Assembly (NCBI GenBank): GCA_018262135.1
Contig: JAGTSD010000140.1
Span: forward strand, 1-5,501
From: Pseudomonadota bacterium
GTDB lineage: Bacteria > Pseudomonadota > Gammaproteobacteria > Competibacterales > Competibacteraceae
Length of the DNA: 5,501 nucleotides
Reading direction: 5' to 3'
In this document: positions 1 through 5,501 of the stretch, piece by piece
Numbering within the stretch: position 1 is the first letter of the stretch
Layout: every line of letters starts with the position of its first letter
The notes under the pieces: generated by a model
Database searches by the model: none
What the model saw: the letters and a program-made list of their open reading frames with translations, nothing else
Told to the model about the DNA's origin: nothing
Made by a program: the position numbers and the translations under genes

Positions 1-273
1 GCCGACATCGTTTTGCCGGGCGGCTTTTTCGAACCAATAGACGGCTCGCCTGGGGTTACGCGGCACTCCCAACCCCAGGCGATACAACATCCCCAGCCGG
101 AATTGGGACGGCGCGTGGCCGTTTTCGGCCAGCGCAGTCAGTGTCATGGCAGCCGCGCGGTAGTCGCGGTGCAACAACTGTTGCATCGCCACTCGGTGTT
201 GAGCCTGCTGGGGATCGCAGCCCACCAGCAGCAACGCAGCGAGCAGTATCAGAAAATGGGGGAAGCGGACCAT
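1..273 (-). CDS. Sel1-repeat lipoprotein, N-terminal 91 codons (runs off the window)
   Basis: The reading frame starts at ATG 273 and stays open to the window edge, so only the first 91 codons are visible. Residues 1-19 form a lipoprotein signal: a short positive start, a hydrophobic stretch, then the lipobox L16-V17-G18-C19. The residue after the lipidated Cys is Asp20, which in enterobacteria keeps a lipoprotein in the inner membrane facing the periplasm. Residues 24-50 resemble a degenerate helical repeat, and about 52-87 match a Sel1-like repeat (key positions Q57, L60-G61, Y64, G67-x-G69-V70, A77, W80-F81, K83-A84-A85). Sel1 repeats stack as alpha-solenoids that bind other proteins. The start shares one base with the stop of the upstream gene (TGATG), suggesting translational coupling with the exosortase genes. 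A role in exosortase-dependent sorting is inference. The number of repeats and the C-terminus are not visible. Confidence 0.85.
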   Translation of the reverse strand, partial: MVRFPHFLILLAALLLVGCDPQQAQHRVAMQQLLHRDYRAAAMTLTALAENGHAPSQFRLGMLYRLGLGVPRNPRRAVYWFEKAARQNDVG

Positions 274-956
274 CAGGCCTTGGGGTCCGGAGGGACCAAA
301 GGCGACGGGGAGCGCGTGGCATGGGATCGGGTGCCGCGTTGCAGCCATCCGCCGAGAATCACCGTGCGCAGGAACGAGCGGTGCAGCAACAGCCAGGCGA
401 GCAGCGGCGCAACCACCGGCAGCACCAGCACGGCCAGTTGTCGGCCCAGCCCCCACAGATAGTACGGCGCCGACGAATCCGGCAAAGCCAGGGCGTAGAG
501 GGCAGGTGGCGTCTCGGTCAGCGCCGGCAGGTGAGTTCGGTACAGTGCGATTTGAAATTGCGCGTACAACAGGACCATGACAAAAGCCACCGGTAACAAG
601 AGTATGGTGCCTAACAGCAGCCGGCGGAGCAACGCTCGCGCCGGGGTGGCCAGGGTCAGTCCCCAGAACAGCGGTAGGATCACGACCGCACGGTTGAAGG
701 ATAGCGGCAGGGCCATAAACATCTCGGCCGAGTCCGTCAGCGGCGGCAAGAGGGTAACGATCAGGCCAAGATCACCGCGCAAGCCGACGATCAGGACAGT
801 TTCCGGCCACAACCACGGGCTGACGATGTTAACCGTGTGTGCCAGCCCAATTATTAATGGTTCCCGCACCAACCACCACCACAGCGCCAGACACAATGGC
901 AGACTCAGCGCCACGCCCAGTAGCAGGCGCAGCAGCGGATCAAGCGGCCGGCGCAC
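273..956 (-). CDS. Exosortase H-associated integral membrane protein
   Basis: A 227-residue hydrophobic protein encoded directly behind the exosortase. By eye it has likely membrane segments near residues 9-31, 88-105, 113-133 and 172-192. A long region at about 32-87 (containing LAHTVNIVSPWLWPETVL) and another at about 134-170 lie between them, and the C-terminal tail from about 205 is basic, then Pro-rich. The start is GTG at 956, preceded by GGAG four bases upstream (963 region), and the first 17 bases overlap the end of xrtH, so translation is probably coupled. I recognise it by position and overall form as the membrane protein that accompanies XrtH in gammaproteobacteria; I see no catalytic motif. 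It may help substrate recognition or stabilise the exosortase, but this is inference. The family name rests mainly on context; the coding call itself is firm because frame and hydrophobic pattern are coherent throughout. Confidence 0.85.
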   Translation of the reverse strand: MRRPLDPLLRLLLGVALSLPLCLALWWWLVREPLIIGLAHTVNIVSPWLWPETVLIVGLRGDLGLIVTLLPPLTDSAEMFMALPLSFNRAVVILPLFWGLTLATPARALLRRLLLGTILLLPVAFVMVLLYAQFQIALYRTHLPALTETPPALYALALPDSSAPYYLWGLGRQLAVLVLPVVAPLLAWLLLHRSFLRTVILGGWLQRGTRSHATRSPSPLVPPDPKA

Positions 957-1443
957 GAGACTCCATCGGCGCCGGTAACCGGCGTAGCCACAGCAGGAAA
1001 ATCAGCAGCACATCCACCAGGATCAACGCATCCCAGACGTACCAATGCACCCAGTAAAACCACGCCGGTTTCCATACCCCGAGGTATACCAAGCTGACGA
1101 TACGCGCCAAATTGAGCGCTTGCACCGCCAACACGCCGATCAGCAGACCCCACAGCCGGTGGCGCCACGGCGCGGGAAAGGCCAGCATGGCGGTCCACAG
1201 CAGCAGGGTGGCCTCCACCCCGTTGCACAGATCAAGAATACGCACGCTGAAGCCAGGAATCGTCAGCACATTACCTTGCACCCAGGCTTGTCCCCCGAAC
1301 AGAGCAATCAAACCGCCTGCCGCCGCGGTCAGCCCGTCGGTAAGGGGTGCGATTACCTGATTCCGCACTGGCGGCAGGTACACCAGCCCGTACAGCAGCA
1401 GGCCGATTCCGATAAAAGCCAGTAGAAAGCGTCGCATGATCAT
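940..1443 (-). CDS. xrtH: Exosortase H (XrtH), protein-sorting transpeptidase of the inner membrane
   Basis: A 167-residue multi-pass membrane protein with the three conserved exosortase/archaeosortase residues in order: Cys73 in DLCNGVEA, Arg114 in NLARIVSLVYLG, and His133 in WVHWYVWD. Membrane segments lie near residues 5-23, 33-51, 75-90, 96-113 and 138-153. Exosortases are thought to cut C-terminal PEP-CTERM-like tails and attach or release the protein at the cell surface. The short length and an associated membrane protein encoded immediately downstream fit the XrtH subfamily, whose targets end in an IPTLxxWG-CTERM signal. The start is ATG 1443, with ATG 1437 as a close alternative; an in-frame TAG lies 15 bases upstream and there is no clear Shine-Dalgarno. 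No CTERM target and no exopolysaccharide genes are encoded here, so this is not an eps-type exosortase locus. The subfamily call is from family knowledge; the catalytic residues are seen directly. Confidence 0.9.
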   Translation of the reverse strand: MIMRRFLLAFIGIGLLLYGLVYLPPVRNQVIAPLTDGLTAAAGGLIALFGGQAWVQGNVLTIPGFSVRILDLCNGVEATLLLWTAMLAFPAPWRHRLWGLLIGVLAVQALNLARIVSLVYLGVWKPAWFYWVHWYVWDALILVDVLLIFLLWLRRLPAPMESRAPAA

Positions 1444-1547
1444 GGAGTTCGTGGTGGGCTAGGGTTCACGTTTCCGCTCGCTCCAAGTTCAGCGCCAGCA
1501 GCCGGCGCGGCACGTTCTCGTCGCTCGAGTCCGGGCGTTTACGGGAA

Positions 1548-2849
1548 TCAGGAGTCAGGTAGCGGTTCGGGACTGACCAGCACCTTGTCGATCCGGCGGC
1601 CGTCCATGTCCACCACCTCGAAGCGGTAGCCACCCCAGACGAACTGCTGGCCGGTCGCGGGCACCTCGCCCAGCCGCGCCAGCACCAGCCCGGCCAGCGT
1701 GTAATAGCCCTCCTCTTCCGGAATTTCCCGCAGATTCAGCAATTCCCACAATTCATCCAGCGGCAGCCCGCCATCCACCAGCCAGGAACCATCGGCTCGT
1801 TGGACCACCTCGGGTTCTTCCGCCGTGCGAGTCTCCTCCAGATCGCCCACGATACCTTCCATGAGATCAGTCAGCGTCACCAGTCCTTCCAGCCCGCCGT
1901 ATTCGTCGCGGACCAGCGCCAGCCGCGCCGACGATTGCTTGAGTAAATCCAGCACCTGCAAGGAACGGGCGTTTTCGTGGACCACCGGCGCCTCCCGCAG
2001 CAGGGCGTCGAAATCCACTTCCCGACCAGCGAGGTAACAGTCCAGCAGGTCCTTGGCCAGCACCACACCCTGCACTTCATCGATGGCGCCGTGTCCGGCC
2101 GGGAACCGGGAATAACGGCCATCCTGGATCGCGCGCAGCAGCAGTTCCGGCGGATCGTCCAGATCGAGCCAGACGATCTCGGTACGGGGGGTCATGACCG
2201 CTCCGACTGGGCGGTCGGCCAGGCGCATGACGCCGCTGATCATCTCCTGCTCGGCGCGTTCCACCACGCCGGACGCGGCGGCTTCGGCAATCAGGGTTTT
2301 GATTTCCTCGTCGGTGATGCGCTGCCCGGAGATCGAACTCACGCCCAACAGGCGCAGGACGGCGCGGGTGGACAGATCGAGCAGCCCGACCAGCGGGGAA
2401 CCAATCCAGGCGACCATCCGCATGGGCCAGGCGACCGCCGCCGCCAGCCGTTCGGGATCGCGCAGCGCCAGATGCTTGGGGACCAACTCGCCGATGATCA
2501 GCGACAGGTAGGTGATCGACGCCACCACCAGGCCCAGGGCCAGTTCGCCGCTGTAGGGGGCGAGAGCGGGAAAAGTCGCCGCCAGCCAGGCATCCAGTTT
2601 TTCCGCCAGCGTCGCGCCGCCGAACGCGCCGGCGAAGATGCCGATCAGGGTGATGCCGATCTGGACGGTGGACAGGAACCGGCCGGGATGTTCGGCCAGA
2701 CGCAGCGCTGTGGCCGCGCCGCGCTGACCGGTTTCCGCCATCTGGCGCAACCGGCCCTTGCGCGAGGACACCACCGCCAGTTCGGCCATGGCGAAGAAGC
2801 CGTTGAGTACGATCAACAGCAGGATAATTAAAATTTCCCAGATAGCCAT
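1548..2849 (-). CDS. CNNM/CBS/CorC_HlyC family membrane protein (hemolysin-like, possible ion or polyamine transporter)
   Basis: A 433-residue protein with the full family architecture. Residues 1-180 form the CNNM (DUF21) membrane domain: a hydrophobic N-terminus with NGFFAMAELAVVSSRK, helices near 57-80, 103-120 and 136-155, and the IGELVPK motif at 119-125. Residues about 214-275 are the first CBS domain (VMTPRTEIVWLDL, then GVVLAKDLL), and about 285-340 the second (DEYGGLEGLVTLTDLMEGIVGDL region). Residues about 350-427 are the transporter-associated CorC_HlyC domain (SWLVDGG near 355, GYRFEVVDMDGRRID at 407-421). Members are called CorC, TlyC, YfjD or YtfL/PaeA and are implicated in Mg2+/Co2+ efflux or polyamine export; the CBS pair usually senses adenine nucleotides. 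I cannot assign a substrate, and 'hemolysin' is a historical label. The length is normal for the family and nothing appears broken. ATG 2849 starts right at the membrane helix and lacks a clear Shine-Dalgarno. It lies 72 bases after the solute-binding gene on the same strand. Confidence 0.95.
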   Translation of the reverse strand: MAIWEILIILLLIVLNGFFAMAELAVVSSRKGRLRQMAETGQRGAATALRLAEHPGRFLSTVQIGITLIGIFAGAFGGATLAEKLDAWLAATFPALAPYSGELALGLVVASITYLSLIIGELVPKHLALRDPERLAAAVAWPMRMVAWIGSPLVGLLDLSTRAVLRLLGVSSISGQRITDEEIKTLIAEAAASGVVERAEQEMISGVMRLADRPVGAVMTPRTEIVWLDLDDPPELLLRAIQDGRYSRFPAGHGAIDEVQGVVLAKDLLDCYLAGREVDFDALLREAPVVHENARSLQVLDLLKQSSARLALVRDEYGGLEGLVTLTDLMEGIVGDLEETRTAEEPEVVQRADGSWLVDGGLPLDELWELLNLREIPEEEGYYTLAGLVLARLGEVPATGQQFVWGGYRFEVVDMDGRRIDKVLVSPEPLPDS

Positions 2850-2921
2850 AAGGCGGGACTCAGGGCGGGAGGCGCCAAACCGCTTGGGCGGGCCTCGATG
2901 GGGCAGGGGCAGGGTGCGGGT

Positions 2922-3758
2922 TCATTCGGCCACCCGAGTGGCCCAGTCGCGGGTCTTGAACCAGTAGTCGTGCCGTTCCTTCAGCCAGCCGTCCTGCTGG
3001 CGCAGCAGAATCCAGTTGTTGAAGAAGTTCAGCGCGTCGGGATCGCCCTTGCGCAGCGCGAAGCCTTCCGCGCCCTGTACGAACGGTTCGGGGATCGGCA
3101 GGAACAGCTTGTCGGGATGCTTGAGCGCCTCGAACGCCGGCGTCGGGGTACTGGTGATAAAGGCGTGCGCCTTGCCGTTCAGCACCTCCTGCAGGGCCAG
3201 CGCGTCCTCATCGAACTGTCGCAGCGTGGCCTTGGGCATCAACCGTTTGGCAACGGTCGCCGGGGTCGCTCCGCGCCGGACGGCCAGCACCACGTCGGGT
3301 TTATTGAAATCTTCCAGCGACTTGAAGCCGGCCGCGAGTTCCTTGTTCGCCACCAGATGGATACCGGAATTGGCGTAGGGCAGGGTGAAATTGACGGTCA
3401 GGTTGCGCTCCGGGGTGATGGACATCCCGCCGATGACCACGTCGAACTTGCCGGCCAGCAGGGCGGGGATGATGCCATCCCAGGCGGTGGGCACGAATTC
3501 GGCCTTGACCTTCATGTCCTCGGCCAGTTGTTTGGCGACGTCGATTTCGTAGCCGATCAACTCACCGTTTTTGTCGCGCATCGCCCAGGGGACGAAGGTG
3601 GACATGCCGACCCGGATCGCGCCGCGCTTTTTGATGGTTTCCAGCACCCCGGCGGCGGCGAGTTGCTGGCTGGCGTTCTGGGCGCGGGCGAGCGGTGGCA
3701 GCGCGATGACAAGCGCGAGCATAACGGTCGTCAATAGGGCGAACAGGCGGGTTTGCAT
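2922..3758 (-). CDS. ABC transporter substrate-binding protein, family 3 (amino-acid-type)
   Basis: A 278-residue periplasmic solute-binding protein. Residues 1-26 are a Sec signal peptide ending in A24-R25-A26, with likely cleavage before Q27. Residues about 40-265 form the two-lobed family 3 domain. Residues 69-82 (GYEIDVAKQLAEDM) fit the family signature exactly, and WDGIIPALLAGKFDVVIGGM plus T115-P-E-R118 give the usual first-lobe core; R118 is the Arg that normally holds the ligand carboxylate. In the second lobe, RRGAT (161-165) is normal, but the position that usually carries the Asp contacting the ligand's amino group appears to be Ser203 (HAFITSTPT). The ligand may therefore not be a standard alpha-amino acid. 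ATG 3758 is supported by AGGAGAG nine bases upstream. No permease or ATPase gene is next to it, so it either uses a transporter encoded elsewhere or acts as a sensor. Confidence 0.93.
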   Translation of the reverse strand: MQTRLFALLTTVMLALVIALPPLARAQNASQQLAAAGVLETIKKRGAIRVGMSTFVPWAMRDKNGELIGYEIDVAKQLAEDMKVKAEFVPTAWDGIIPALLAGKFDVVIGGMSITPERNLTVNFTLPYANSGIHLVANKELAAGFKSLEDFNKPDVVLAVRRGATPATVAKRLMPKATLRQFDEDALALQEVLNGKAHAFITSTPTPAFEALKHPDKLFLPIPEPFVQGAEGFALRKGDPDALNFFNNWILLRQQDGWLKERHDYWFKTRDWATRVAE

Positions 3759-3767
3759 ATGAGGATA

Positions 3768-3774
3768 CTCTCCT
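3768..3774 (-). promoter_or_regulatory. Ribosome binding site of the solute-binding protein gene
   Basis: On the minus strand AGGAGAG lies nine bases before ATG 3758. It is the strongest Shine-Dalgarno in the window and fixes the start of the gene. Confidence 0.75.
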
Positions 3775-3780
3775 GGTGGT

Positions 3781-3800
3781 TATCTTGTTTGGGCAAGATA
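3781..3800. repeat. Perfect 7-bp inverted repeat (TATCTTG-N6-CAAGATA), candidate operator
   Basis: TATCTTG (3781-3787) and CAAGATA (3794-3800) are exact reverse complements separated by six bases. The element sits 22 bases upstream of the solute-binding gene start and covers the candidate -10 and transcription start, where a repressor dimer commonly binds. It could instead act as a small hairpin in the leader RNA. The perfect symmetry is seen; the operator role is inferred. Confidence 0.5.
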
Positions 3801-3825
3801 TACCGGACTGTGGGGCTTGGCGCAA
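3797..3825 (-). promoter_or_regulatory. Candidate sigma70-type promoter of the solute-binding protein gene
   Basis: On the minus strand, TTGCGC (3825-3820) and TATATC (3802-3797) are separated by exactly 17 bases. They match the -35 consensus at 3 of 6 and the -10 at 4 of 6 positions, so this is a moderate candidate. Transcription would begin near 3790, leaving a leader of about 30 bases that contains the ribosome binding site. The -10 element overlaps the inverted repeat at 3781-3800. Confidence 0.4.
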
Positions 3826-3861
3826 TTTCACGACGGTAATTTGCATTCAGGACTTTCATTA

Positions 3862-3895
3862 CCCGGTCATTCCGGCTTGTGCTGGCATGACCAGG
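3862..3895. repeat. Imperfect palindrome, likely dispersed REP-like repeat
   Basis: Two arms of about 15 bases (3862-3876 and 3881-3895) pair around a TTGT loop, with two mismatches and one G-T wobble. The core is GTCATTCCGGC facing GCTGGCATGAC. This GTCATTCC(G/C)GC-type palindrome resembles short intergenic repeats spread through many proteobacterial genomes. It lies between the divergent promoters. No T-run follows on either strand, so it is a poor candidate for an intrinsic terminator. The family assignment comes from memory of similar sequences, and only one copy is present here. Confidence 0.55.
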
Positions 3896-3982
3896 ACGGA
3901 GGGCGGGACGAAAGTTTCGGGAACGGCTGGAATTGAGGCATCGAACATCAAGGTGAAGGTTTCGTGGTTATGCTGTTTCCAC

Positions 3983-3995
3983 TGATACAATATCA
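3983..3995 (+). promoter_or_regulatory. Candidate extended -10 promoter of the rightward operon
   Basis: TGATACAAT (3983-3991) fits the extended -10 form TGnTAnnnT, with TACAAT matching 5 of 6 of the -10 consensus. No good -35 lies upstream, which an extended -10 can tolerate. It sits in an AT-rich island (about 3970-4008) within otherwise GC-rich DNA. The 13 bases also form the inverted repeat TGATA-CAA-TATCA, which might bind a regulator. Transcription would start near 3998, downstream of the in-frame starts at 3964 and 3970, so those are unlikely to be used. Confidence 0.45.
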
Positions 3996-4010
3996 AATAG
4001 TTATTCATGC

Positions 4011-4015
4011 AAGGG
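4011..4015 (+). promoter_or_regulatory. Candidate ribosome binding site for ATG 4025
   Basis: AAGGG lies nine bases before ATG 4025, a normal spacing. It supports 4025 as the true start of the SWIM gene even though that ATG is out of frame with the long coding region. Confidence 0.45.
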
Positions 4016-4024
4016 TCGTCGCTT

Positions 4025-5409
4025 ATGGACTTCGTCACCCGCTACCGTCAACCCACCTGATCGAAGCCCAGACCAGCCTCGTGCTGGTGTTCATGGCCGC
4101 CACGGAATTGAGCGAGGAGCAACGAACCGATGCTGCCGTTCCCGCCATTTTCTCCGGCCAGCTCGCCCAGCCGCTGATTTTCCGCAATTTGCTGCTCGGG
4201 CTGCGGAACACGGTGGAATCCCGCTTCTACCGGCCCGACCTGTGGCGCTTGCTGGACCCGGTCATCACTTCAGGGAATCAGTTATTGCGGCTGGAATGTT
4301 TTTCCAGTTGCGCCAGCGTCTACGCCCGTGCCGATTTCACCGAGAACGCCTTCACCGATGGCGCGTTCCACCGCAACGGGACCACCAACGTCGATTTCAA
4401 CGGCGCCTTTCTGAACCATCTGGCGCAACTGCGACCCGGCAAGCCGGCCCATTTCGAGATGGGCGAGCAGTCCATCAAGCTCCAGTCGCCACAGGGCGAA
4501 GCGGTCGAACACAAGGTTAAATTGCCGGAACGCTGGATCAAGGGCTTCCTGCAAGTGCAGGCGGTGCAGCGTCAGGCTCAGCCGCTGTTCGAACTGGATC
4601 GCCTGACCGCCGGCCAGTTGCTGGCCCGGATTCCCGCCAGCAGCAAGGGCGCTCTCTATCTGGTCCCGAAGCGCCACAAGCCGGAAATCCTGTATCGCCA
4701 GCCCGCCGGTCAGGGCGGTTACATCGCGGTCACCGACGGTCACCGGCTGCGGTTGCTGCAAGCCATCCTGCCGGATTTGCAGACGCTGCGCGTTTATCAG
4801 ACCGAGGCGACCGGCGCTTCGGTGTGGGTAGCAGACACCGGCGCGGCCCAGTTCACGCTGGGACTGTCGGGCGCGGCGGCCCACGGCTTTTCCGGCGACG
4901 GCGACGCGCTGCGCCAGTTGCGCGCGGCAGAGATTGATGAGGCCGATCTGGCGCTGGCCCACGCCGCCGCCCACAGCCTCAATCAGTTCACCGTCGCCGA
5001 ACTGGCCGCGCATCAGGATTTGCCCTTGCCCTACGCCACCGAAATTGTGGATCGGCTGGCCCAGCAGGGGTTGCTGGGTTTCGACCGGGATCGCGACCGC
5101 TACTTCTACCGGCAGTTGCCGTTTCTGGTGGACGCCAACAGCCAGCCCGGCCGGCTGCAAGGCTCGCAAAAGCTGTTGGAAAAACAGTCGGTCGAGATCG
5201 AACGCTGCGAGCGGCGCGACGGTGAGTTGATCGCCAGCGGCTGGGTGCGCGGCGAAAGCGGCTATTACCAGGTCGCGTTGCGGGTGGACGCGCAGGGCTA
5301 TTTGCGGGAAGGCCGCTGCACCTGCCCCTGGATTCAGCAGCACGAACTGCGGCGCGGCCCCTGCAAGCATCTGCTGGCGCTGCGCTTTGCGGCGGAGGAA
5401 GCGCCATGA
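4025..5409 (+). CDS. SWIM zinc-finger protein with an apparent one-base frameshift at its N-terminus
   Basis: The long frame (open from 3964 to the stop at 5407) encodes a soluble protein ending in a SWIM zinc finger: Cys at 5317 and 5323, then 12 residues, then Cys and His at 5362 and 5368 (C-x-C-x12-C-x-H). SWIM domains bind zinc and are linked to DNA or protein binding. At about 4975-5118 a segment (FTVAELAAHQDLPLPYATEI, then a D/R-rich turn and YFYRQLPF) looks like a winged helix. The rest is unrecognised. ATG 4025 has the better promoter and ribosome binding site and encodes MDFVTRYRQPT, but meets TGA at 4058. One extra C in the CCC at 4052-4054 would join it as RYRQP-HLIEAQ to the long frame, giving 461 residues. 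Without a frameshift, starts at 3970, 4081 or 4093 remain possible. Bacterial SWIM proteins are often encoded beside MoxR-type ATPase and vWA genes, as in the E. coli yeh cluster; neither is visible here. Confidence 0.85.
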
Positions 5410-5501
5410 ACGACGCCAGCGACGAGTTGTTTCAAACCCTGCTGCGCGAACTGTTCCAGGGCAGGGAACAAGCGCTGCGCGGCCTGCTGCAACCGCTGAC
5501 C
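5406..5501 (+). CDS. Start of an unrecognised protein, first 32 codons (runs off the window)
   Basis: ATG 5406 overlaps the SWIM gene stop in the four-base form ATGA, a common sign of translational coupling, and the frame stays open to the window edge. The visible residues begin MNDASDELFQTLLREL and continue as an amphipathic, Leu/Gln/Arg-rich helix-forming stretch, with no signal peptide or membrane segment. That is too little to name a family. As the second gene of a SWIM operon it may encode a cytoplasmic partner of the SWIM protein, but this is inference from position only. Confidence 0.7.
   Translation, partial: MNDASDELFQTLLRELFQGREQALRGLLQPLT

Noticed and set aside
1492..1508. GCGCC-N7-GGCGC hairpin between the CorC-type gene and xrtH as a terminator
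   Set aside because: The stem is only five base pairs and no T-run follows on the minus strand; such pairs are expected by chance in GC-rich DNA.
1466..1735. Minus-strand frame open across the end of the CorC-type gene and into the gap before xrtH
   Set aside because: It mostly overlaps a recognised gene in another frame, has no good start or ribosome binding site, and the 15-codon piece starting at GTG 1513 has no support.
1977..2831. Long open plus-strand frame (284 codons) opposite the CorC-type gene
   Set aside because: It is rich in Gln, Gly, Asp and His with no domain pattern, as expected for the antisense of a GC-rich gene. The opposite strand carries a complete recognised protein.
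2850..2921. Promoter or terminator in the gap between the solute-binding and CorC-type genes
   Set aside because: I found no -10/-35 pair and no hairpin with a T-run; the stretch is GC-rich and featureless by eye.
2898..3737. Long open plus-strand frame (279 codons) opposite the solute-binding gene
   Set aside because: It is the mirror frame of a clearly recognised family 3 binding protein and shows no independent motif or ribosome binding site.
3964..4024. N-terminal extension of the SWIM protein from GTG 3964 or ATG 3970
   Set aside because: Its AT-rich DNA contains the likely promoter and ribosome binding site, and no Shine-Dalgarno precedes either start.
4282..5370. Long open minus-strand frame (362 codons) opposite the SWIM gene
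   Set aside because: It is low-complexity Gln/Ala/Gly/Leu-rich translation, while the plus strand shows a zinc-finger motif and winged-helix pattern.
1..5501. CRISPR arrays, tRNA or rRNA genes, insertion sequences, att sites
   Set aside because: No regularly spaced repeats, no transposase or integrase motifs, and no recognisable structural RNA sequence were seen on either strand.

Overview
The window is GC-rich, densely coded bacterial DNA. The gene content points to a gammaproteobacterium: a short exosortase of the XrtH type, a CNNM/CorC-family membrane protein, a periplasmic solute-binding protein with a Gram-negative signal peptide, and a lipoprotein carrying an inner-membrane retention signal. 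A lineage like Candidatus Competibacter or the purple sulfur bacteria would fit, but I cannot fix the genus by reading.

Layout. Positions 1-3758 hold five genes on the minus strand. Read in transcription order they are: a family 3 solute-binding protein (3758 to 2922), a CNNM/CBS/CorC_HlyC transporter-type protein (2849 to 1548), exosortase XrtH (1443 to 940), an XrtH-associated membrane protein (956 to 273), and a Sel1-repeat lipoprotein that runs off the window at position 1. The last three overlap one another (17 bases, then a shared A in TGATG) and form a tight, probably translationally coupled unit. The gaps upstream of the CorC-type gene (72 bases) and of xrtH (104 bases) hold no convincing promoter or terminator.

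Positions 3759-4024 form a divergent intergenic region. It contains a candidate promoter for the solute-binding protein overlapped by a perfect 7-bp inverted repeat, a larger imperfect palindrome of the dispersed-repeat kind, and a candidate extended -10 promoter plus ribosome binding site for the rightward operon.

Positions 4025-5501 are on the plus strand: a SWIM zinc-finger protein whose best-supported start is out of frame with the rest of the gene by one base, then a gene that starts in a 4-base ATGA overlap and leaves the window after 32 codons.

How the genes work together. XrtH and its partner should process and sort IPTLxxWG-CTERM-type proteins at the inner membrane; no such target is encoded here. 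The Sel1 lipoprotein directly behind them is a candidate accessory part of that machinery. The solute-binding protein has no ABC permease or ATPase gene beside it, and its usual ligand-contacting Asp appears to be Ser. The SWIM gene opens a separate operon of unknown role.
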